Below the pieces are notes generated by a model. It saw only the letters and a program-made list of their open reading frames with translations, searched no databases and had not been told where the DNA came from. This document shows positions 19,247-29,276 of a DNA stretch of 64,000 bases, piece after piece. Both the position numbers and the translations under genes were made by a program. Each line of letters opens with the position of its first letter. Position 1 is the stretch's first letter. The DNA comes from Methylomonas methanica (GTDB lineage Bacteria; Pseudomonadota; Gammaproteobacteria; Methylococcales; Methylomonadaceae), in the NCBI RefSeq assembly GCF_001644035.1, contig NZ_LUUG01000075.1:22157-86156 (forward strand). Reading direction: 5' to 3'.

Positions 19247-21271
19247 ATGAATAAGAGAATAACTTATTTTTTATGCAGCGTTTTTATTACTTTGATATTT
19301 GTTACTGGCTGTACAACAACCAGCAAAGCTCTTTCATTTTTTGCACTTGGTCTATCTAATATACGCTCACCAATCACAATAGATTCAATGAGAATTATGG
19401 GCAACTCAGAAATCCCGAAGACAGATAGGCAATTATTAGAGAATGCTTCTAATCATTTGAAATATTCACAAAAATCTGGTTTGAGTAGACAAAAAATATG
19501 GGAAAATTCAATTAATGATAAACCTAGTTCAATATACGATGAACGATTCAATAATTTTAACAATACAGAGAAAGTAACTAACAACATAAATATATCAAAT
19601 AATTCTTTTGAAAATTTAGATGGGCTATGCACCAGAGAGTCAACTTTAATGGTTGCTTTATCTGGTGGCGGTGCTCGTGCAGCAGTACTTGCCTCTCATG
19701 CTTTAGCTCTCTTAGAAGAAAAATATAATCAAAATAGAATAATAGATAAAAACCATAATGGCGACCTTGATTTTGTAGATCAAATCTCAGTTTTTTCAAC
19801 AGTAAGTGGGGGCTCTATATACGCTTATCAAGTTGGAAGAATTAAAACTCTTCTTGAAAAAGTCCTTGAACAATTAAAAGAAAGAAAAAACGACCCTGAA
19901 TACAAAGACCAGGAATTAGTTAAATATGAAAAAATCCTACTCGATTACAAAAGGAATTTTTTTCAAAACATTGACTCTGCATCAACATACAGCTTAGAAA
20001 ATATAAAAAACCATGGCACAGCAGCTCTAGCTTGGTATTTAAGCCCAGGAAATTTTTTTATCGGTCCCGCCCTCACATTTTTAACTAACTATAACTATGC
20101 TCACGTTTTATCATTTTCAGCCGACATCATTACCGGTCAGAAGGAAATCGAACTTCTGAGTTATGAAACTAACAAAGGCGACTTCTTTTATAATCCAGAT
20201 TCAAAAATAGAATTTGATAAATTTTTGAAGTACCTAACCTATAGATCTCTCGGTATTACATTCGGCATAAATAAACTATCTGATATAACTAGTAGACCAA
20301 TTTTTTTATTTAATGCCACTGACTTAAGCTCCGGAGCTCCATTTGTTTTTACACAACGATATATTCATATCCCTTTTCCCCAAAAATTTAATCAAACTGC
20401 TCGACTGGATCTTTACAATTTTAATAGAGACCCTCAAGAGGTAATTGCAAGGCCCCTCCGGGCAGCAACTTTAGAAGATATTAATAGTTCTCCAGCTAGT
20501 ATGCCATCAGCTGTTGCAGCAATGGCTAGCGCCGCTTTCCCTCTAGGAATAGAGCCGGTGGAATTGATAAAGTTTGGATACGAACCAGTGCATAAAGATA
20601 TTTTTCCAACCGCGGATAGACTGCGTGTGTCTGACGGAGGCGAATATGACAATTCAGGGCTAAGCTCATTAGTTGATCTAATAGATTACATCCGGATAGC
20701 AAAGACTAACAATACATGCGCCGTCAAGAAATTGGCATTGTTATCTATAAATGCTGACGCCGATGGCTACGACAATTTTTATCCTTATCGAGAAGCTGCT
20801 CCAGAAAGTTGGACACAAAAAGTCCCTGTCGATCTTGGCCTACCTATAAGAGTACATGCACTTGGAGTTGATGCATTAAATTTTATTCATTTTAAAAATA
20901 AACGTAGAGCCGAAGAAATTGCGCTTAATAATATTAAAGAAGATATTGTTAGGTATGATTCAAATAATAGAACATGCAACCACAAAAGCAAAGAATCCGA
21001 TATTGACGTTTATTATTTTCCAATAAGTCTTCAGCAACTATCAGCATTTGACAGCTATTCAATTGAAGATAAAAGCAACATTTATGAGAGATTAAAAAAC
21101 ATTCCCACAAATTATCAAATCAGTGAAGATGATAGTATTGAACTAGCTCGTGCGGCATCTAAAATAATTACCGCTGATCAAAAACATGGATGGTGTGACT
21201 CCCAGAATTCTATTGGTGAGAAAAAAGAGATAAGTCGCTTGGATGATGCTTTGTTTAATGTTTTGTTTTAG
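19247..21271 (+). CDS. patatin-like phospholipase lipoprotein
   Basis: Putative lipid acyl hydrolase anchored in the envelope. The N-terminus is a lipoprotein signal ending FVTGC (Cys about residue 22). The patatin fold elements are seen: oxyanion-hole loop ALSGGGARAAVLASHAL (about 136-152), nucleophile elbow FSTVSGGSIYAYQVG (Ser about 185) and the dyad Asp in RVSDGGEYDNSGL (about 463). At 674 residues it is long for a patatin; an insertion of about 250 residues, including a charged coiled-coil-like stretch (EKVLEQLKERKNDPEYKDQE), lies between nucleophile and Asp. Strongly AT-rich codon use differs from nearby genes and suggests acquisition. Phospholipase activity is inferred from motifs only. 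Confidence 0.85.
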   Translation: MNKRITYFLCSVFITLIFVTGCTTTSKALSFFALGLSNIRSPITIDSMRIMGNSEIPKTDRQLLENASNHLKYSQKSGLSRQKIWENSINDKPSSIYDERFNNFNNTEKVTNNINISNNSFENLDGLCTRESTLMVALSGGGARAAVLASHALALLEEKYNQNRIIDKNHNGDLDFVDQISVFSTVSGGSIYAYQVGRIKTLLEKVLEQLKERKNDPEYKDQELVKYEKILLDYKRNFFQNIDSASTYSLENIKNHGTAALAWYLSPGNFFIGPALTFLTNYNYAHVLSFSADIITGQKEIELLSYETNKGDFFYNPDSKIEFDKFLKYLTYRSLGITFGINKLSDITSRPIFLFNATDLSSGAPFVFTQRYIHIPFPQKFNQTARLDLYNFNRDPQEVIARPLRAATLEDINSSPASMPSAVAAMASAAFPLGIEPVELIKFGYEPVHKDIFPTADRLRVSDGGEYDNSGLSSLVDLIDYIRIAKTNNTCAVKKLALLSINADADGYDNFYPYREAAPESWTQKVPVDLGLPIRVHALGVDALNFIHFKNKRRAEEIALNNIKEDIVRYDSNNRTCNHKSKESDIDVYYFPISLQQLSAFDSYSIEDKSNIYERLKNIPTNYQISEDDSIELARAASKIITADQKHGWCDSQNSIGEKKEISRLDDALFNVLF

Positions 21272-21539
21272 TACTCTCACCCCACTTGCCCAAATAACCC
21301 GCAAGACGAAACGCGTCAGCTATTCTGGTGAAATATTTGTCGCCGCGAATTGGTAGATCGCATATCAGTATCCGCACTACGGCCCTGATTAAAAAAGTAA
21401 GCCAGTAGATATAAAATGCGTTGATGAGTTAACAGAGCCGATAAAGCTTATACTTACGAAATTCAACTTATACCAAAAATTAATATTATATATATTTACC
21501 AAAGTCATTCTGAATTTAAGTAATAGTTGGAGAACACCT

Positions 21540-22259
21540 ATGAGCGATTTAAAACTAACCAAGCCTCTGCAAAAAGGCGATAAAAAAGGCCAAGTCAAAC
21601 TTATACAAGAATGGCTTTATTTACACGATGAAAAAATAGCAATCGACAACAACTTTGGCTCAGCAACTGATACTGCTGTTCGCGATTTTCAAGCCAAAAA
21701 CAGTCTACCGGTTAACGGGATAGTTGATCAGATTACTTTTGACGCGCTAATTTCGCCGATTACCAAAGCGTTAGCCCCAATACCAGCGAATGGTAAGTCT
21801 TTGGGTGAACTTGTAGTAGCTTATGCTAGGCAGCATCTGGCCCAGCATCCTCTGGAAGTCGGCGGACAAAATAGCGGCCCCTGGGTACGGTTGTATATGA
21901 ATGGTAATGAAGGTGAAGAATGGGCTTGGTGCGCGGGTTTTACGTGTTTTTGTTTGAAACAGGCCTGCGACACTCTGAATAGACCGTTACCGTTCAAAAC
22001 TACTTTTTCGTGCGACTCGCTCGCTGCTTTCGCCAAGGAAAAAGGTGTTTTCGTCAGTGATTCTGATGCTAGTCCAGGTAGTTTTTTTCTGGTGCGCCGA
22101 ACCGATACCGACTGGACACATACTGGCATAGTTACCGAAGTTATTGGTGACGTTATTAGAACCATTGAGGGGAATACCAACGACCAAGGTAGCCGAGAAG
22201 GTTTTGAAGTGTGTGCTCGTACCAGGGGAATCAAGAAAATGGACTTTGTCAAAATATAA
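21540..22259 (+). CDS. peptidoglycan-binding / CHAP domain amidase without signal peptide
   Basis: The 239-residue protein has a PG_binding_1 domain at about residues 8-65 (KGQVKLIQEWL, then FGSATDTAVRDFQAKN and GIVDQITFDAL). A CHAP (NlpC/P60-like) domain follows with Cys about 131 in EEWAWCAGF and His about 194 in DWTHTGIV, followed by GNTNDQGSREGF. CHAP enzymes cut peptide or amide bonds in peptidoglycan. The N-terminus MSDLKLTKPLQKGDKK carries no export signal, which is typical of phage endolysins or effectors secreted by other routes rather than house-keeping amidases. No phage genes are adjacent. The next gene, PhoD-like, follows after 65 bases. Confidence 0.85.
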   Translation: MSDLKLTKPLQKGDKKGQVKLIQEWLYLHDEKIAIDNNFGSATDTAVRDFQAKNSLPVNGIVDQITFDALISPITKALAPIPANGKSLGELVVAYARQHLAQHPLEVGGQNSGPWVRLYMNGNEGEEWAWCAGFTCFCLKQACDTLNRPLPFKTTFSCDSLAAFAKEKGVFVSDSDASPGSFFLVRRTDTDWTHTGIVTEVIGDVIRTIEGNTNDQGSREGFEVCARTRGIKKMDFVKI

Positions 22260-22324
22260 TTGTGGCAAGAAAACCTGCATCTACTGATCTCTCATTTATC
22301 GTTTGTCTGTATGGAGATTAAACA

Positions 22325-23752
22325 ATGACCATCACCCTAGGCCCCATCATCGGCCACACCACCGACACTTCTGTCAAGATCTGGATACGCGGCGCGAAAG
22401 GCCCTAATCATGCCACTCGCGAGTTTTGTTATGGCGCTTTCGATTTATACGACGGCGCCATATTGGTCGCGTCGAAATATTGCTTTTTAAAGGACTATTA
22501 CGATTTTACCGGGGTGGTGAGTTTCGATGGTTTAAAAGCCAATACGGCTTATCGGCTGGAATGCGGGCTGGTTTATAAACAAGATGCGCAGGCGCCGGCT
22601 ACCGATGTTTTGGTGCAGGGACCGGTCGTAAATAGCGGACAAAAAGTCGGCACGACTTTTAAAACCCACAGGACCAGTAACGATACCACGCTGAATTTTG
22701 TGTTCGGCTCTTGCCGATATTTGTATTGGGACAATTTCGTTTTGAATGATGCGGAAAAAGGCGACAAGACGTTCCGCTCCATTTTCAACCAGCACCAACA
22801 AAATCCGCTGGATTTCTTTTTAGCGGTTGGTGATCAGGTATATGCCGATCCATTAAACAAATTGCACGAGTATTCCAACTTCGACGAGTTGTGCGAGATT
22901 TACCGTAAGTCATTTAAATTAGCCTATATCCGTGAGTTGATGAGTCGCGTGCCTACTTACATGATTCTGGACGATCATGAAATTCGCAACGACTGGTCGA
23001 AAAACCAGATGCGCGATGAAAACAGCGGTTTTTTCGCGACGCGAATGCGGGCCTATGCGTCTTATCAACACCTGCATAATCCTGACACGCCCAATGGCCA
23101 GTTTTGGTATACCTTCAACAAAGGGCCGTTTCCGTTTTTTGTAATGGATACCCGCACGTTAAGGATTAGCGTAGCGACTAGCATCGAAGGTAAAACCATG
23201 CTCGGCCGCGAGCAGTTCAACGCATTTTTGGAGTGGCTACATGAAAACCGCAATGCGCCGGTGAAATTTGTGGTATCCAGCGTGCCCTTCTTCCCAGACC
23301 CGAAGCCGACCAAAGGCAACGAGGACAAATGGGCCGGCTTTGACGACGAACGCAGTATGATCCTGGAATTCATTCGCGTGGAAGGCATTAGCGACGTGGT
23401 GTTTTTGTCCGGCGACGTGCATAACTCCAGTTTCGCGCGGATGCGCTGCTACCAGGATCAGCAATTTCTGTTGACTTCGTTGGTATCATCGCCGTTTTAT
23501 TGGCCCTACCCGCACGAAAGCAAAAGCGATTTTTACGGCGGCAGGACGCTGGAATTTATGCAGTGGTCGGACGGTAGCCGCAGGTTGCGCGACCGGATTG
23601 AATATCGCTACGAGGGTGAAGGCTTTATCGGCGATGAGAGCTTCACCCGAGTGTCGGTGGATATTGGCAAGGGCAAGCCTTGGTGTAGCGCGGAGATTTT
23701 TGACCGTAAAGGTAAGAAGTTTCGTGAATATTCCGAACCGTTTTTGTTTTAG
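22325..23752 (+). CDS. PhoD-like metallophosphatase
   Basis: The 475-residue protein has an N-terminal Fn3-like PhoD domain (LGPIIGHTTDTSVKIWIRG) and a metallophosphatase domain. Metal-site motifs include FVFGSCRYLYW (about 125), FLAVGDQVYADP (about 165), MILDDHEIRNDW (about 218), and VFLSGDVHNSSFARM (about 360). PhoD enzymes are phosphodiesterases/alkaline phosphatases using Ca and Fe. Family members are normally Tat-exported, but this one starts directly with MTITLGPIIGH and has no twin-arginine or other signal. It therefore seems cytoplasmic or exported by an unknown route. The preceding CHAP gene is 65 bases away on the same strand. Confidence 0.87.
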   Translation: MTITLGPIIGHTTDTSVKIWIRGAKGPNHATREFCYGAFDLYDGAILVASKYCFLKDYYDFTGVVSFDGLKANTAYRLECGLVYKQDAQAPATDVLVQGPVVNSGQKVGTTFKTHRTSNDTTLNFVFGSCRYLYWDNFVLNDAEKGDKTFRSIFNQHQQNPLDFFLAVGDQVYADPLNKLHEYSNFDELCEIYRKSFKLAYIRELMSRVPTYMILDDHEIRNDWSKNQMRDENSGFFATRMRAYASYQHLHNPDTPNGQFWYTFNKGPFPFFVMDTRTLRISVATSIEGKTMLGREQFNAFLEWLHENRNAPVKFVVSSVPFFPDPKPTKGNEDKWAGFDDERSMILEFIRVEGISDVVFLSGDVHNSSFARMRCYQDQQFLLTSLVSSPFYWPYPHESKSDFYGGRTLEFMQWSDGSRRLRDRIEYRYEGEGFIGDESFTRVSVDIGKGKPWCSAEIFDRKGKKFREYSEPFLF

Positions 23753-23830
23753 GGCTTGCCTAAACGCGTCCGCTTTCAGAGCAATATGCTTGCTTTGTTG
23801 GAAACCATTCCTTCGTCCTCATTTAATTCT

Positions 23831-23869
23831 CCTCACCTCACCCCAACCCTCTCCAGCAGGAGAGGGAGC
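23831..23869. repeat. palindromic intergenic repeat, family A copy 1
   Basis: CCTCACCCCAACCCTCTCC, then a stem CCCTCTCC-AGCA-GGAGAGGG. Its flank and stem match two copies at 30338-30429. Confidence 0.7.
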
Positions 23870-23902
23870 TTTATTTGTTACGGTTGAGCATTTACAGAAT
23901 TT

Positions 23903-23932
23903 CCGGATTCCCGCTTTCGCGGGAATGACGGG
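23903..23932. repeat. palindromic intergenic repeat, family B copy 1
   Basis: A perfect 7-bp stem TTCCCGC-TTTC-GCGGGAA followed by TGACGGG. A second copy with compensated stem bases is at 26094-26113. It lies between the PhoD gene and the converging ftsH gene. Confidence 0.7.
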
Positions 23933-23952
23933 ATGTTCCAAGGGGCGGCGAT

Positions 23953-25884
23953 TTATTTCCCACCACCAATCAACGCCACCATCTCCTCCCGCTGAATCAC
24001 TTCTTTCTCCTGCAGCAACTCCGCCAACTTATCCAAATAACCGCGCTTCTCGCTTAATATCTTTTGCGCCCGGCGTTCGGCTTCTTCGATTAAGGCCTTG
24101 ATTTCGGCATCGACAACACGCGCGGTTTCTTCGCTGTAGTTGCGTTGTTCGGACATATCGCCGGGCAGGAATTGCAGTTGCTGGCGTTGGCCGTAGATTT
24201 GTGGCCCCAGTTTTTTACTCATGCCCAAGAAGCAAACCATGTTGCGGGCAATTTCGCTGGCTTTTTCCAGGTCGTTTTGGGCGCCGGTGGAGATGCTTTG
24301 CAGGGCCAGTTGTTCGGCGACGCGACCGCCGAGCAGGATAGCCAACTGGTCTTTCAGCTCGTTTTCAGTGGACAGATATTTTTCTTCGACGGGCAATTGC
24401 AAGGTAAATCCGAGCGCCGAGACGCCGCGCGGGATGATGGAGATTTTATGCACCGGCTGGCCGGTGGGGACGTTTTCCGCAACCAGTGCGTGACCGGCTT
24501 CGTGGTAGGCCACGCGGCGTTTTTCGTCCGGACCGAGGATGCGGTTTTTCTTTTCCGGACCGGCCATCACTCTATCGATGGCGGCTTCGAAATCGGCCAT
24601 GTTGACAGTGTCGCGGCCACTGCGCGCCGCCATAATCGCCGCTTCGTTGGCAATGTTGGATAGATCGGCGCCGACGAAACCGGGCGTGCGCTTGGCGACG
24701 GTGTTCAAGTCGATGTCTTTGTCCAGTTGCATGGCTTTGCTGTGCAATTTCAGGATAGCCACGCGGTCGATCAGGTCGGGTTTATCGACCACAATTTGCC
24801 TGTCGAAGCGGCCGGCACGCAGCAACGCTTTATCCAGTATTTCCGGTCTGTTGGTAGCCGCCATTACCACCACTCCGGAGGTAGCGTCGAAACCGTCCAT
24901 TTCGGTCAGCAATTGATTCAAGGTTTGTTCGCGTTCGTCGTTGCCACCCAGCATTGCCGGGCCGCCGCGCGAGCGGCCAATCGCGTCCAGTTCGTCGATG
25001 AAGATAATGCAAGGGGCTTTTTGCCGGGCCTGTTCGAACAAATCCCGCACCCGCGCCGCGCCGATACCGACGAACATTTCGATAAATTCCGAGGCGCTGA
25101 TGTTAAAAAACGGCACTCCGGCTTCGCCGGACACCGCGCGGGCCAATAGGGTTTTGCCGGTACCTGGGGAGCCGACCAGCAATACCCCTTTCGGCATCCG
25201 CCCGCCCAGTTTTTGCAGTTTTTCCGGGGATTTTAAAAACTCGATGGTTTCCTTCAATTCCTGCTTCGCGCTTTCCGCGCCGGCGACGTCGTCGAAGGTG
25301 GTTTTAGAGGTTTCCTGCTGAATACGAATTTTATTACCCAAATTCAAAAAGCCGCGCCCTGCGCCGCCGGTCATTTTTGGCAGCAACCACATCCACAGCC
25401 CGGCAAAGATCGCGACGGGAATCACCCAGTTAAACAGTAAATTGCTTAACCAGTTGTCACCGCTTCTGACTACGTATTCGACTTGATGCTCTTGCAGGTT
25501 TTTAACCAGCGACTCGTCCCACAGGGGCACGGTGAAGAAGTGCTTGCCGATTTTTTTGTCTTCTTCTTTTAATGTACCGTTGATGAAACGCTGAGTGACG
25601 ACGGCGTTTTCGACTTGGTTGTCATTAACCAGCGTTAGAAATTGGCTGTAGGGAATTTCCTGGCCCTGGATGCGCTCGCCGCCGGCGAATAGCGACAGTA
25701 CGAAAATCCCTAACAGCACATATAGCCATATCGGCGAACGCTTGGGCTCGCTGCTGTCGGGCTGGTCGGCACCCGGTTTAGGTTTGGATTGCGCTTGCCA
25801 GGTAGATTTTAGCCAGGCCCAAACCACGCATAACCATTTGACAAAAGCCTGATAAAGCTCGGTTAATTTTTGCTTGTCTATCAT
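23953..25884 (-). CDS. ftsH: ATP-dependent zinc metalloprotease FtsH (paralogue with extended N-terminus)
   Basis: Membrane-anchored AAA protease degrading misfolded membrane and some soluble proteins. The start used is ATG 25884 ([12 protein letters not shown]), giving 643 residues. The first membrane helix comes only at about residue 51 after a Trp-rich and then Pro/Ser-rich cytoplasmic extension, which is longer than in E. coli FtsH. The second helix is about 128-150. Walker A reads GSPGTGKT (about 236), the pore motif [11 protein letters not shown], Walker [13 protein letters not shown], the second region of homology ATNRPEILD, and the zinc site HEAGH (about 461). It is not next to rlmE, so it is likely a second FtsH rather than the main housekeeping copy. 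Confidence 0.93.
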   Translation of the reverse strand: MIDKQKLTELYQAFVKWLCVVWAWLKSTWQAQSKPKPGADQPDSSEPKRSPIWLYVLLGIFVLSLFAGGERIQGQEIPYSQFLTLVNDNQVENAVVTQRFINGTLKEEDKKIGKHFFTVPLWDESLVKNLQEHQVEYVVRSGDNWLSNLLFNWVIPVAIFAGLWMWLLPKMTGGAGRGFLNLGNKIRIQQETSKTTFDDVAGAESAKQELKETIEFLKSPEKLQKLGGRMPKGVLLVGSPGTGKTLLARAVSGEAGVPFFNISASEFIEMFVGIGAARVRDLFEQARQKAPCIIFIDELDAIGRSRGGPAMLGGNDEREQTLNQLLTEMDGFDATSGVVVMAATNRPEILDKALLRAGRFDRQIVVDKPDLIDRVAILKLHSKAMQLDKDIDLNTVAKRTPGFVGADLSNIANEAAIMAARSGRDTVNMADFEAAIDRVMAGPEKKNRILGPDEKRRVAYHEAGHALVAENVPTGQPVHKISIIPRGVSALGFTLQLPVEEKYLSTENELKDQLAILLGGRVAEQLALQSISTGAQNDLEKASEIARNMVCFLGMSKKLGPQIYGQRQQLQFLPGDMSEQRNYSEETARVVDAEIKALIEEAERRAQKILSEKRGYLDKLAELLQEKEVIQREEMVALIGGGK

Positions 25885-26389
25885 GACGCATTCCCCGTTT
25901 GTAGTTATCGAGGTAACCCCAAAAACCATTTCCACCAAGGGTGGGCATAACGCGTTTTTGAGGCTCCTTTGTTCGTTTACTGTACTCCAGTTTTACCTGA
26001 TTTTATCGGGTAATCAAATGTATCCAGCCGGAATCGTTTTTAAAACTCGTCATTCCTGGGTATGCGGAAATCTAGTTTTTTAACTCTCCCTGGGCTCCCG
26101 CTTTCGCGGGAGCGACGAAAATTTGAGTCGCGGTGATAATGAAGCATTCCCAAAATGAATTTAAGGTCAGGCCTACTAAATCCAATTATTTTTTACTGAT
26201 CGGAAAGTGAAAAATGCATCCAAATCTTTGGTATTTTCGTACATCTCTACACAACCTAATTTCGGCACAATCACCTTATCAATTGAGTTGCTGTTTCGTC
26301 GCGTTTGCTATTTAATGACCAACGGTCAAAGCAACCCGGGCGCACGGCGTCCCGCAACTCATTTTTCCCAACTTAGAAGGAGGGACAAA
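25885..26389. other. intergenic region between divergent ftsH and membrane protein genes
   Basis: About 500 bases. It holds one family B palindrome (26094-26113) and must hold promoters for both flanking genes. An open frame from 26207 into the downstream gene is probably not translated, because a strong ribosome-binding site marks a start at 26390. Confidence 0.6.
26094..26113. repeat. palindromic intergenic repeat, family B copy 2
   Basis: A perfect 8-bp stem GCTCCCGC-TTTC-GCGGGAGC. Compared with copy 1 at 23903 the loop is identical and stem changes are compensated. Confidence 0.75.
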
Positions 26390-27091
26390 ATGTCAAACCC
26401 GCTTAGTGAACTGATCGGCAAGTTATTCACAGACCCGGTCGAGCAAGTCGGCATCGCTCTGCCATCCGCTGCTTTGGTAGCAGTGTTTTTTAATTATCGA
26501 GAGCAAATTCATCCTGCCCTTCTTCGTCTACCCGACCCTTTCGCCGCCAGCACAGCCGGCGCGCTGATTTTTCTGGTACTGACGCTGGCAGTCTCCCTCG
26601 TCGTCAAGCGCCTGTCGCACGACTTACTCAATACCACTTACGATTATTTATATCGAGACCGCAAACGCCTGAAGTCGGATAGTTGGTACCGGCGCGCGCA
26701 AAATCTGGCTTTATCCACCAACGACCCCTTGCTGAGTAAATATCACGAAGCCTTGGATAGGCTCCGGGACAACGATAATCCGGTGGTCGCCAAGGTGGAA
26801 GCCCTGCAAATTCAATCCAAACTGGCGCGAAGCTTGACCTTGATATTGGCGATCTTTACGTTGGTATTGTTTATTGAAAAGTTGATGTTACTGGGGTTGG
26901 TCTGCGGCGGTGTTTCAGGATTAATGCTAGCCAGTTTTTGCAAGGAACGGTGGGCCGCATCCGAAATGGTTTATCAAGCGCTTTACGAAACCTATTTCCG
27001 CCAGGAACGCCGACATCCGATATGGACTTCGCCTATGATTCGTATCAACAAACCGGTACAGCAGTCATGCGAGACCGAGGCAGTAGAATAA
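26390..27091 (+). CDS. hypothetical membrane protein, first gene of a membrane/lipoprotein/transglycosylase row
   Basis: Not a recognised family. The ATG at 26390 follows AGAAGGAGGG at ideal spacing, so the longer open frame from 26207 is discounted. The 233-residue protein has hydrophobic segments at about 19-33, 52-72 and a pair at about 145-185. A charged soluble segment of about 70 residues (TYDYLYRDRKRLKSDSWYRRAQNL) lies between them and a basic tail follows. This two-pair layout with a cytoplasmic middle is seen in many small membrane-remodelling proteins, but no motif identifies it. The next gene starts 149 bases downstream on the same strand, and the two are probably expressed together. 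Confidence 0.7.
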   Translation: MSNPLSELIGKLFTDPVEQVGIALPSAALVAVFFNYREQIHPALLRLPDPFAASTAGALIFLVLTLAVSLVVKRLSHDLLNTTYDYLYRDRKRLKSDSWYRRAQNLALSTNDPLLSKYHEALDRLRDNDNPVVAKVEALQIQSKLARSLTLILAIFTLVLFIEKLMLLGLVCGGVSGLMLASFCKERWAASEMVYQALYETYFRQERRHPIWTSPMIRINKPVQQSCETEAVE

Positions 27092-27240
27092 GAAAACCGT
27101 AATTGGCAAATCGAAAAACCGTTCCAGAGTCGCAGAGAACGAATACTAGACCGGCAGATAGAGCGGGTATATTATCCGCCCGGCAAGCCTAACTAGAGAC
27201 CTTAATCGATCAACCAGATCGTTACCAAAAAGGCGGACTT

Positions 27241-28587
27241 ATGCATAAACCCACATATCGACTTAAAGCCCTGGGTTGCGCCGGGCTGAGCCTGCTCCCA
27301 CTCACCGTTGCCGCGCAAACCGCGGCCGTTAACGGCGAGGACAAACCCATCGCCTTATCCATTCACTTTTTGATAACGCTGGGCATCCTGGCGGTGGTTG
27401 TGCTGGCGTTTTTACTGTATTTGCGGCATCTGCAAAAAACCTTTCTGGAAACCTGCACCCGCGAAAAACAACTGGCGCTGTTCTTTCAAAGCCCGGCCGG
27501 TCTGCCGGAAGGGACGATACGCGGTGTGATTGCGATGTTGATCGTCACCGCTTCGATGCTATTTTTGGCCTTACCCAACAACCAGTTTCCGGACGTATTG
27601 GGCGGTATCCTCGGCACCATCATCGGTTTTTATTTCGGCGCCCGCGGGCAAAATCGCGATTCCGAAAGTGCCGCATTGCAGCAAGCCCATGAGGCAACCA
27701 CGCAACGCGACGAAGCCGTCAGCCAGCAACAACAATCCAAAACCGGTTCCATCCTGGAAACCGTCAGCACCGGCATCGACATGGCCCGCACCGTGGCCGG
27801 TCTACTGCCCAAAGACATTGGCGGCAAATATGTCGATCTGGCGAATAAAGTCGAAAAAGGCGTGAATGTCGCCAAAGGCCTGATGGGTGAAGGCAAAATC
27901 GAAGATGCCCTGCACGCGGTCACCGACACGCAAAACACGCTGGATCAGGACGGCCCGTTGACAGACATAGTCGGCAGCGCCGTAAAAACCTTCGGCGCTA
28001 CGCTGGGTACTTTCATGCCCCCGGCGGCCTTGATCGCGGCCGTGGTGGCAGGCACCGTCAAACTGACCGGTATTTATTATCAAAAATGGAAAGCCCGGAT
28101 TTTGCACATGCCCTTCTCGCCGGCGGCCGGTTTGACGCTGGAACCGGTCGACGATAACACCGGCTTCATGTTGCTGCGGCAAAGTCCGTTATTTCGTGAC
28201 GCTTTCCAGGCGCAAATGGAAAACCCCAAGTTTCTGAAAGACGCGGTTAACGACTTCATAGGCAACGCCGATTCGGCGGAATTATTCGAAAAATATGCCG
28301 AACAGGGCGGCTTTAAAACCTTAGCGCAATTTGAAGAAGGCCTGGACGAATTCCATCGCGCCGCCGCCGACCGCGAATTGAAATCCTTGATCCTGGCCCG
28401 AGACCCGGCCATGTTCGGTAACACTGGCGGTTACGAGTCGGTGTTGCAAGCCGTCGATAAATTGCACCAAAACCCGGATGCATTAAAAGACCTGGATAGT
28501 TTGATCGTGGTGACTGAAAAGCTGCAAGCCGAAGACAAACCGGTCGCCGGCATGATCAACAAAATTCTGGAGGGCCCAGCGTCATGA
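27241..28587 (+). CDS. hypothetical membrane protein with glycine-rich hairpin of helices
   Basis: Not a recognised family. The 448-residue product has a signal-like N-terminus (residues 1-25, ending TVAAQTAA). A helix follows at about 40-62, then a tight pair at about 98-133 (IAMLIVTASMLFLAL, VLGGILGTIIGFYFGARG) and a Gln/Glu-rich coil. A second hydrophobic stretch is near 262-278 (LIAAVVAGTVKLTGIYY), and the soluble C-terminus of about 150 residues is rich in short helices. The paired Gly-rich helices recall pore- or holin-like segments, but that is only a layout similarity. The stop overlaps the start of the next lipoprotein gene (ATGA), so the two are translationally coupled. Confidence 0.7.
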   Translation: MHKPTYRLKALGCAGLSLLPLTVAAQTAAVNGEDKPIALSIHFLITLGILAVVVLAFLLYLRHLQKTFLETCTREKQLALFFQSPAGLPEGTIRGVIAMLIVTASMLFLALPNNQFPDVLGGILGTIIGFYFGARGQNRDSESAALQQAHEATTQRDEAVSQQQQSKTGSILETVSTGIDMARTVAGLLPKDIGGKYVDLANKVEKGVNVAKGLMGEGKIEDALHAVTDTQNTLDQDGPLTDIVGSAVKTFGATLGTFMPPAALIAAVVAGTVKLTGIYYQKWKARILHMPFSPAAGLTLEPVDDNTGFMLLRQSPLFRDAFQAQMENPKFLKDAVNDFIGNADSAELFEKYAEQGGFKTLAQFEEGLDEFHRAAADRELKSLILARDPAMFGNTGGYESVLQAVDKLHQNPDALKDLDSLIVVTEKLQAEDKPVAGMINKILEGPAS

Positions 28588-29252
28588 GGCCGAATCTGAA
28601 AATAGTCATACGTTTTTTAGTGATGGGTTTGCTAGTCTCCGGCTGCGCCACCCGGCAATTGAAAAACTTCAAGGAAGCCGCCGCTGCCAACAATTGGCAG
28701 GAAATCGCCGCGGCGGAAGTTGATTGCAAAGCCGACGACGCAGCCTGTAACCAGCTACATTTGTTAAAAGGCGATGCCTGTTACCGGCTGGCCAAACAAA
28801 ACACCGACAGCGTCAAAAACTATCAGTGCGCCGCCGAGCAACTCGAACAAGGGATTCATCTGACAACCGACTGGGCCAACGCCGAGGCCGTAGTCGGCAA
28901 ACGCGCCCAGTATTTCGAAAACTGGTGCGAGTCATTGCGCTTACTGCGTAGCGAACAAACCAGCACAGCCGCCGCCACGCCTTACAATCAAAAGCTGCAC
29001 GCTTGTGCCCGCGAATTTCTGCAAGCCCCAGGCGCCTTAAAACCGGCCGCCACCTTTTTTCTACATAACGCCGAACTGGCTGCGATTCGTTTCCAAATCA
29101 ATGATACCGGCAGTTGCCAAGCGCTGAAACAATTGCAACAAAACGAGAGTCAAGCCGCCGCACAGGCCGCCCAAAGCCGCTACGCCGACCATCATCGGCG
29201 CTTGTTAAACGACATCGCCGGGATCAAAGCGTCAATTCCCGGCTGCCCATAA
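28584..29252 (+). CDS. hypothetical Cys-rich lipoprotein with helical repeats
   Basis: The 222-residue product has a lipoprotein signal ending GLLVSGCA (Cys about 21). The mature part is almost wholly helical, with TPR-like pairs (ACNQLHLLKGDACYRLAKQN) and about seven further cysteines spaced as if for disulphides in the periplasm. No enzymatic motif is seen. Its start overlaps the stop of the membrane protein gene upstream by four bases, and the transglycosylase gene starts 24 bases downstream, so all three are likely one operon. It may be a scaffold between membrane and peptidoglycan; this is inference from position. Confidence 0.7.
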   Translation: MRPNLKIVIRFLVMGLLVSGCATRQLKNFKEAAAANNWQEIAAAEVDCKADDAACNQLHLLKGDACYRLAKQNTDSVKNYQCAAEQLEQGIHLTTDWANAEAVVGKRAQYFENWCESLRLLRSEQTSTAAATPYNQKLHACAREFLQAPGALKPAATFFLHNAELAAIRFQINDTGSCQALKQLQQNESQAAAQAAQSRYADHHRRLLNDIAGIKASIPGCP

Positions 29253-29276
29253 GCCTTTAACAGATAGGAGCAGGTC

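Noticed and set aside
21272..21440. Minus-strand frame reading a Leu/Ile-rich segment and then a basic segment before the CHAP gene
   Set aside because: About 50 codons with no ATG and no ribosome-binding site. It may be a gene remnant but cannot be assigned.
21540..22259. Prophage endolysin
   Set aside because: The domain plan fits, but no other phage gene is found within the window.
26207..26389. Upstream extension of the 26390 membrane protein
   Set aside because: A strong AGAAGGAGGG site marks the start at 26390; the extension has no conserved character.
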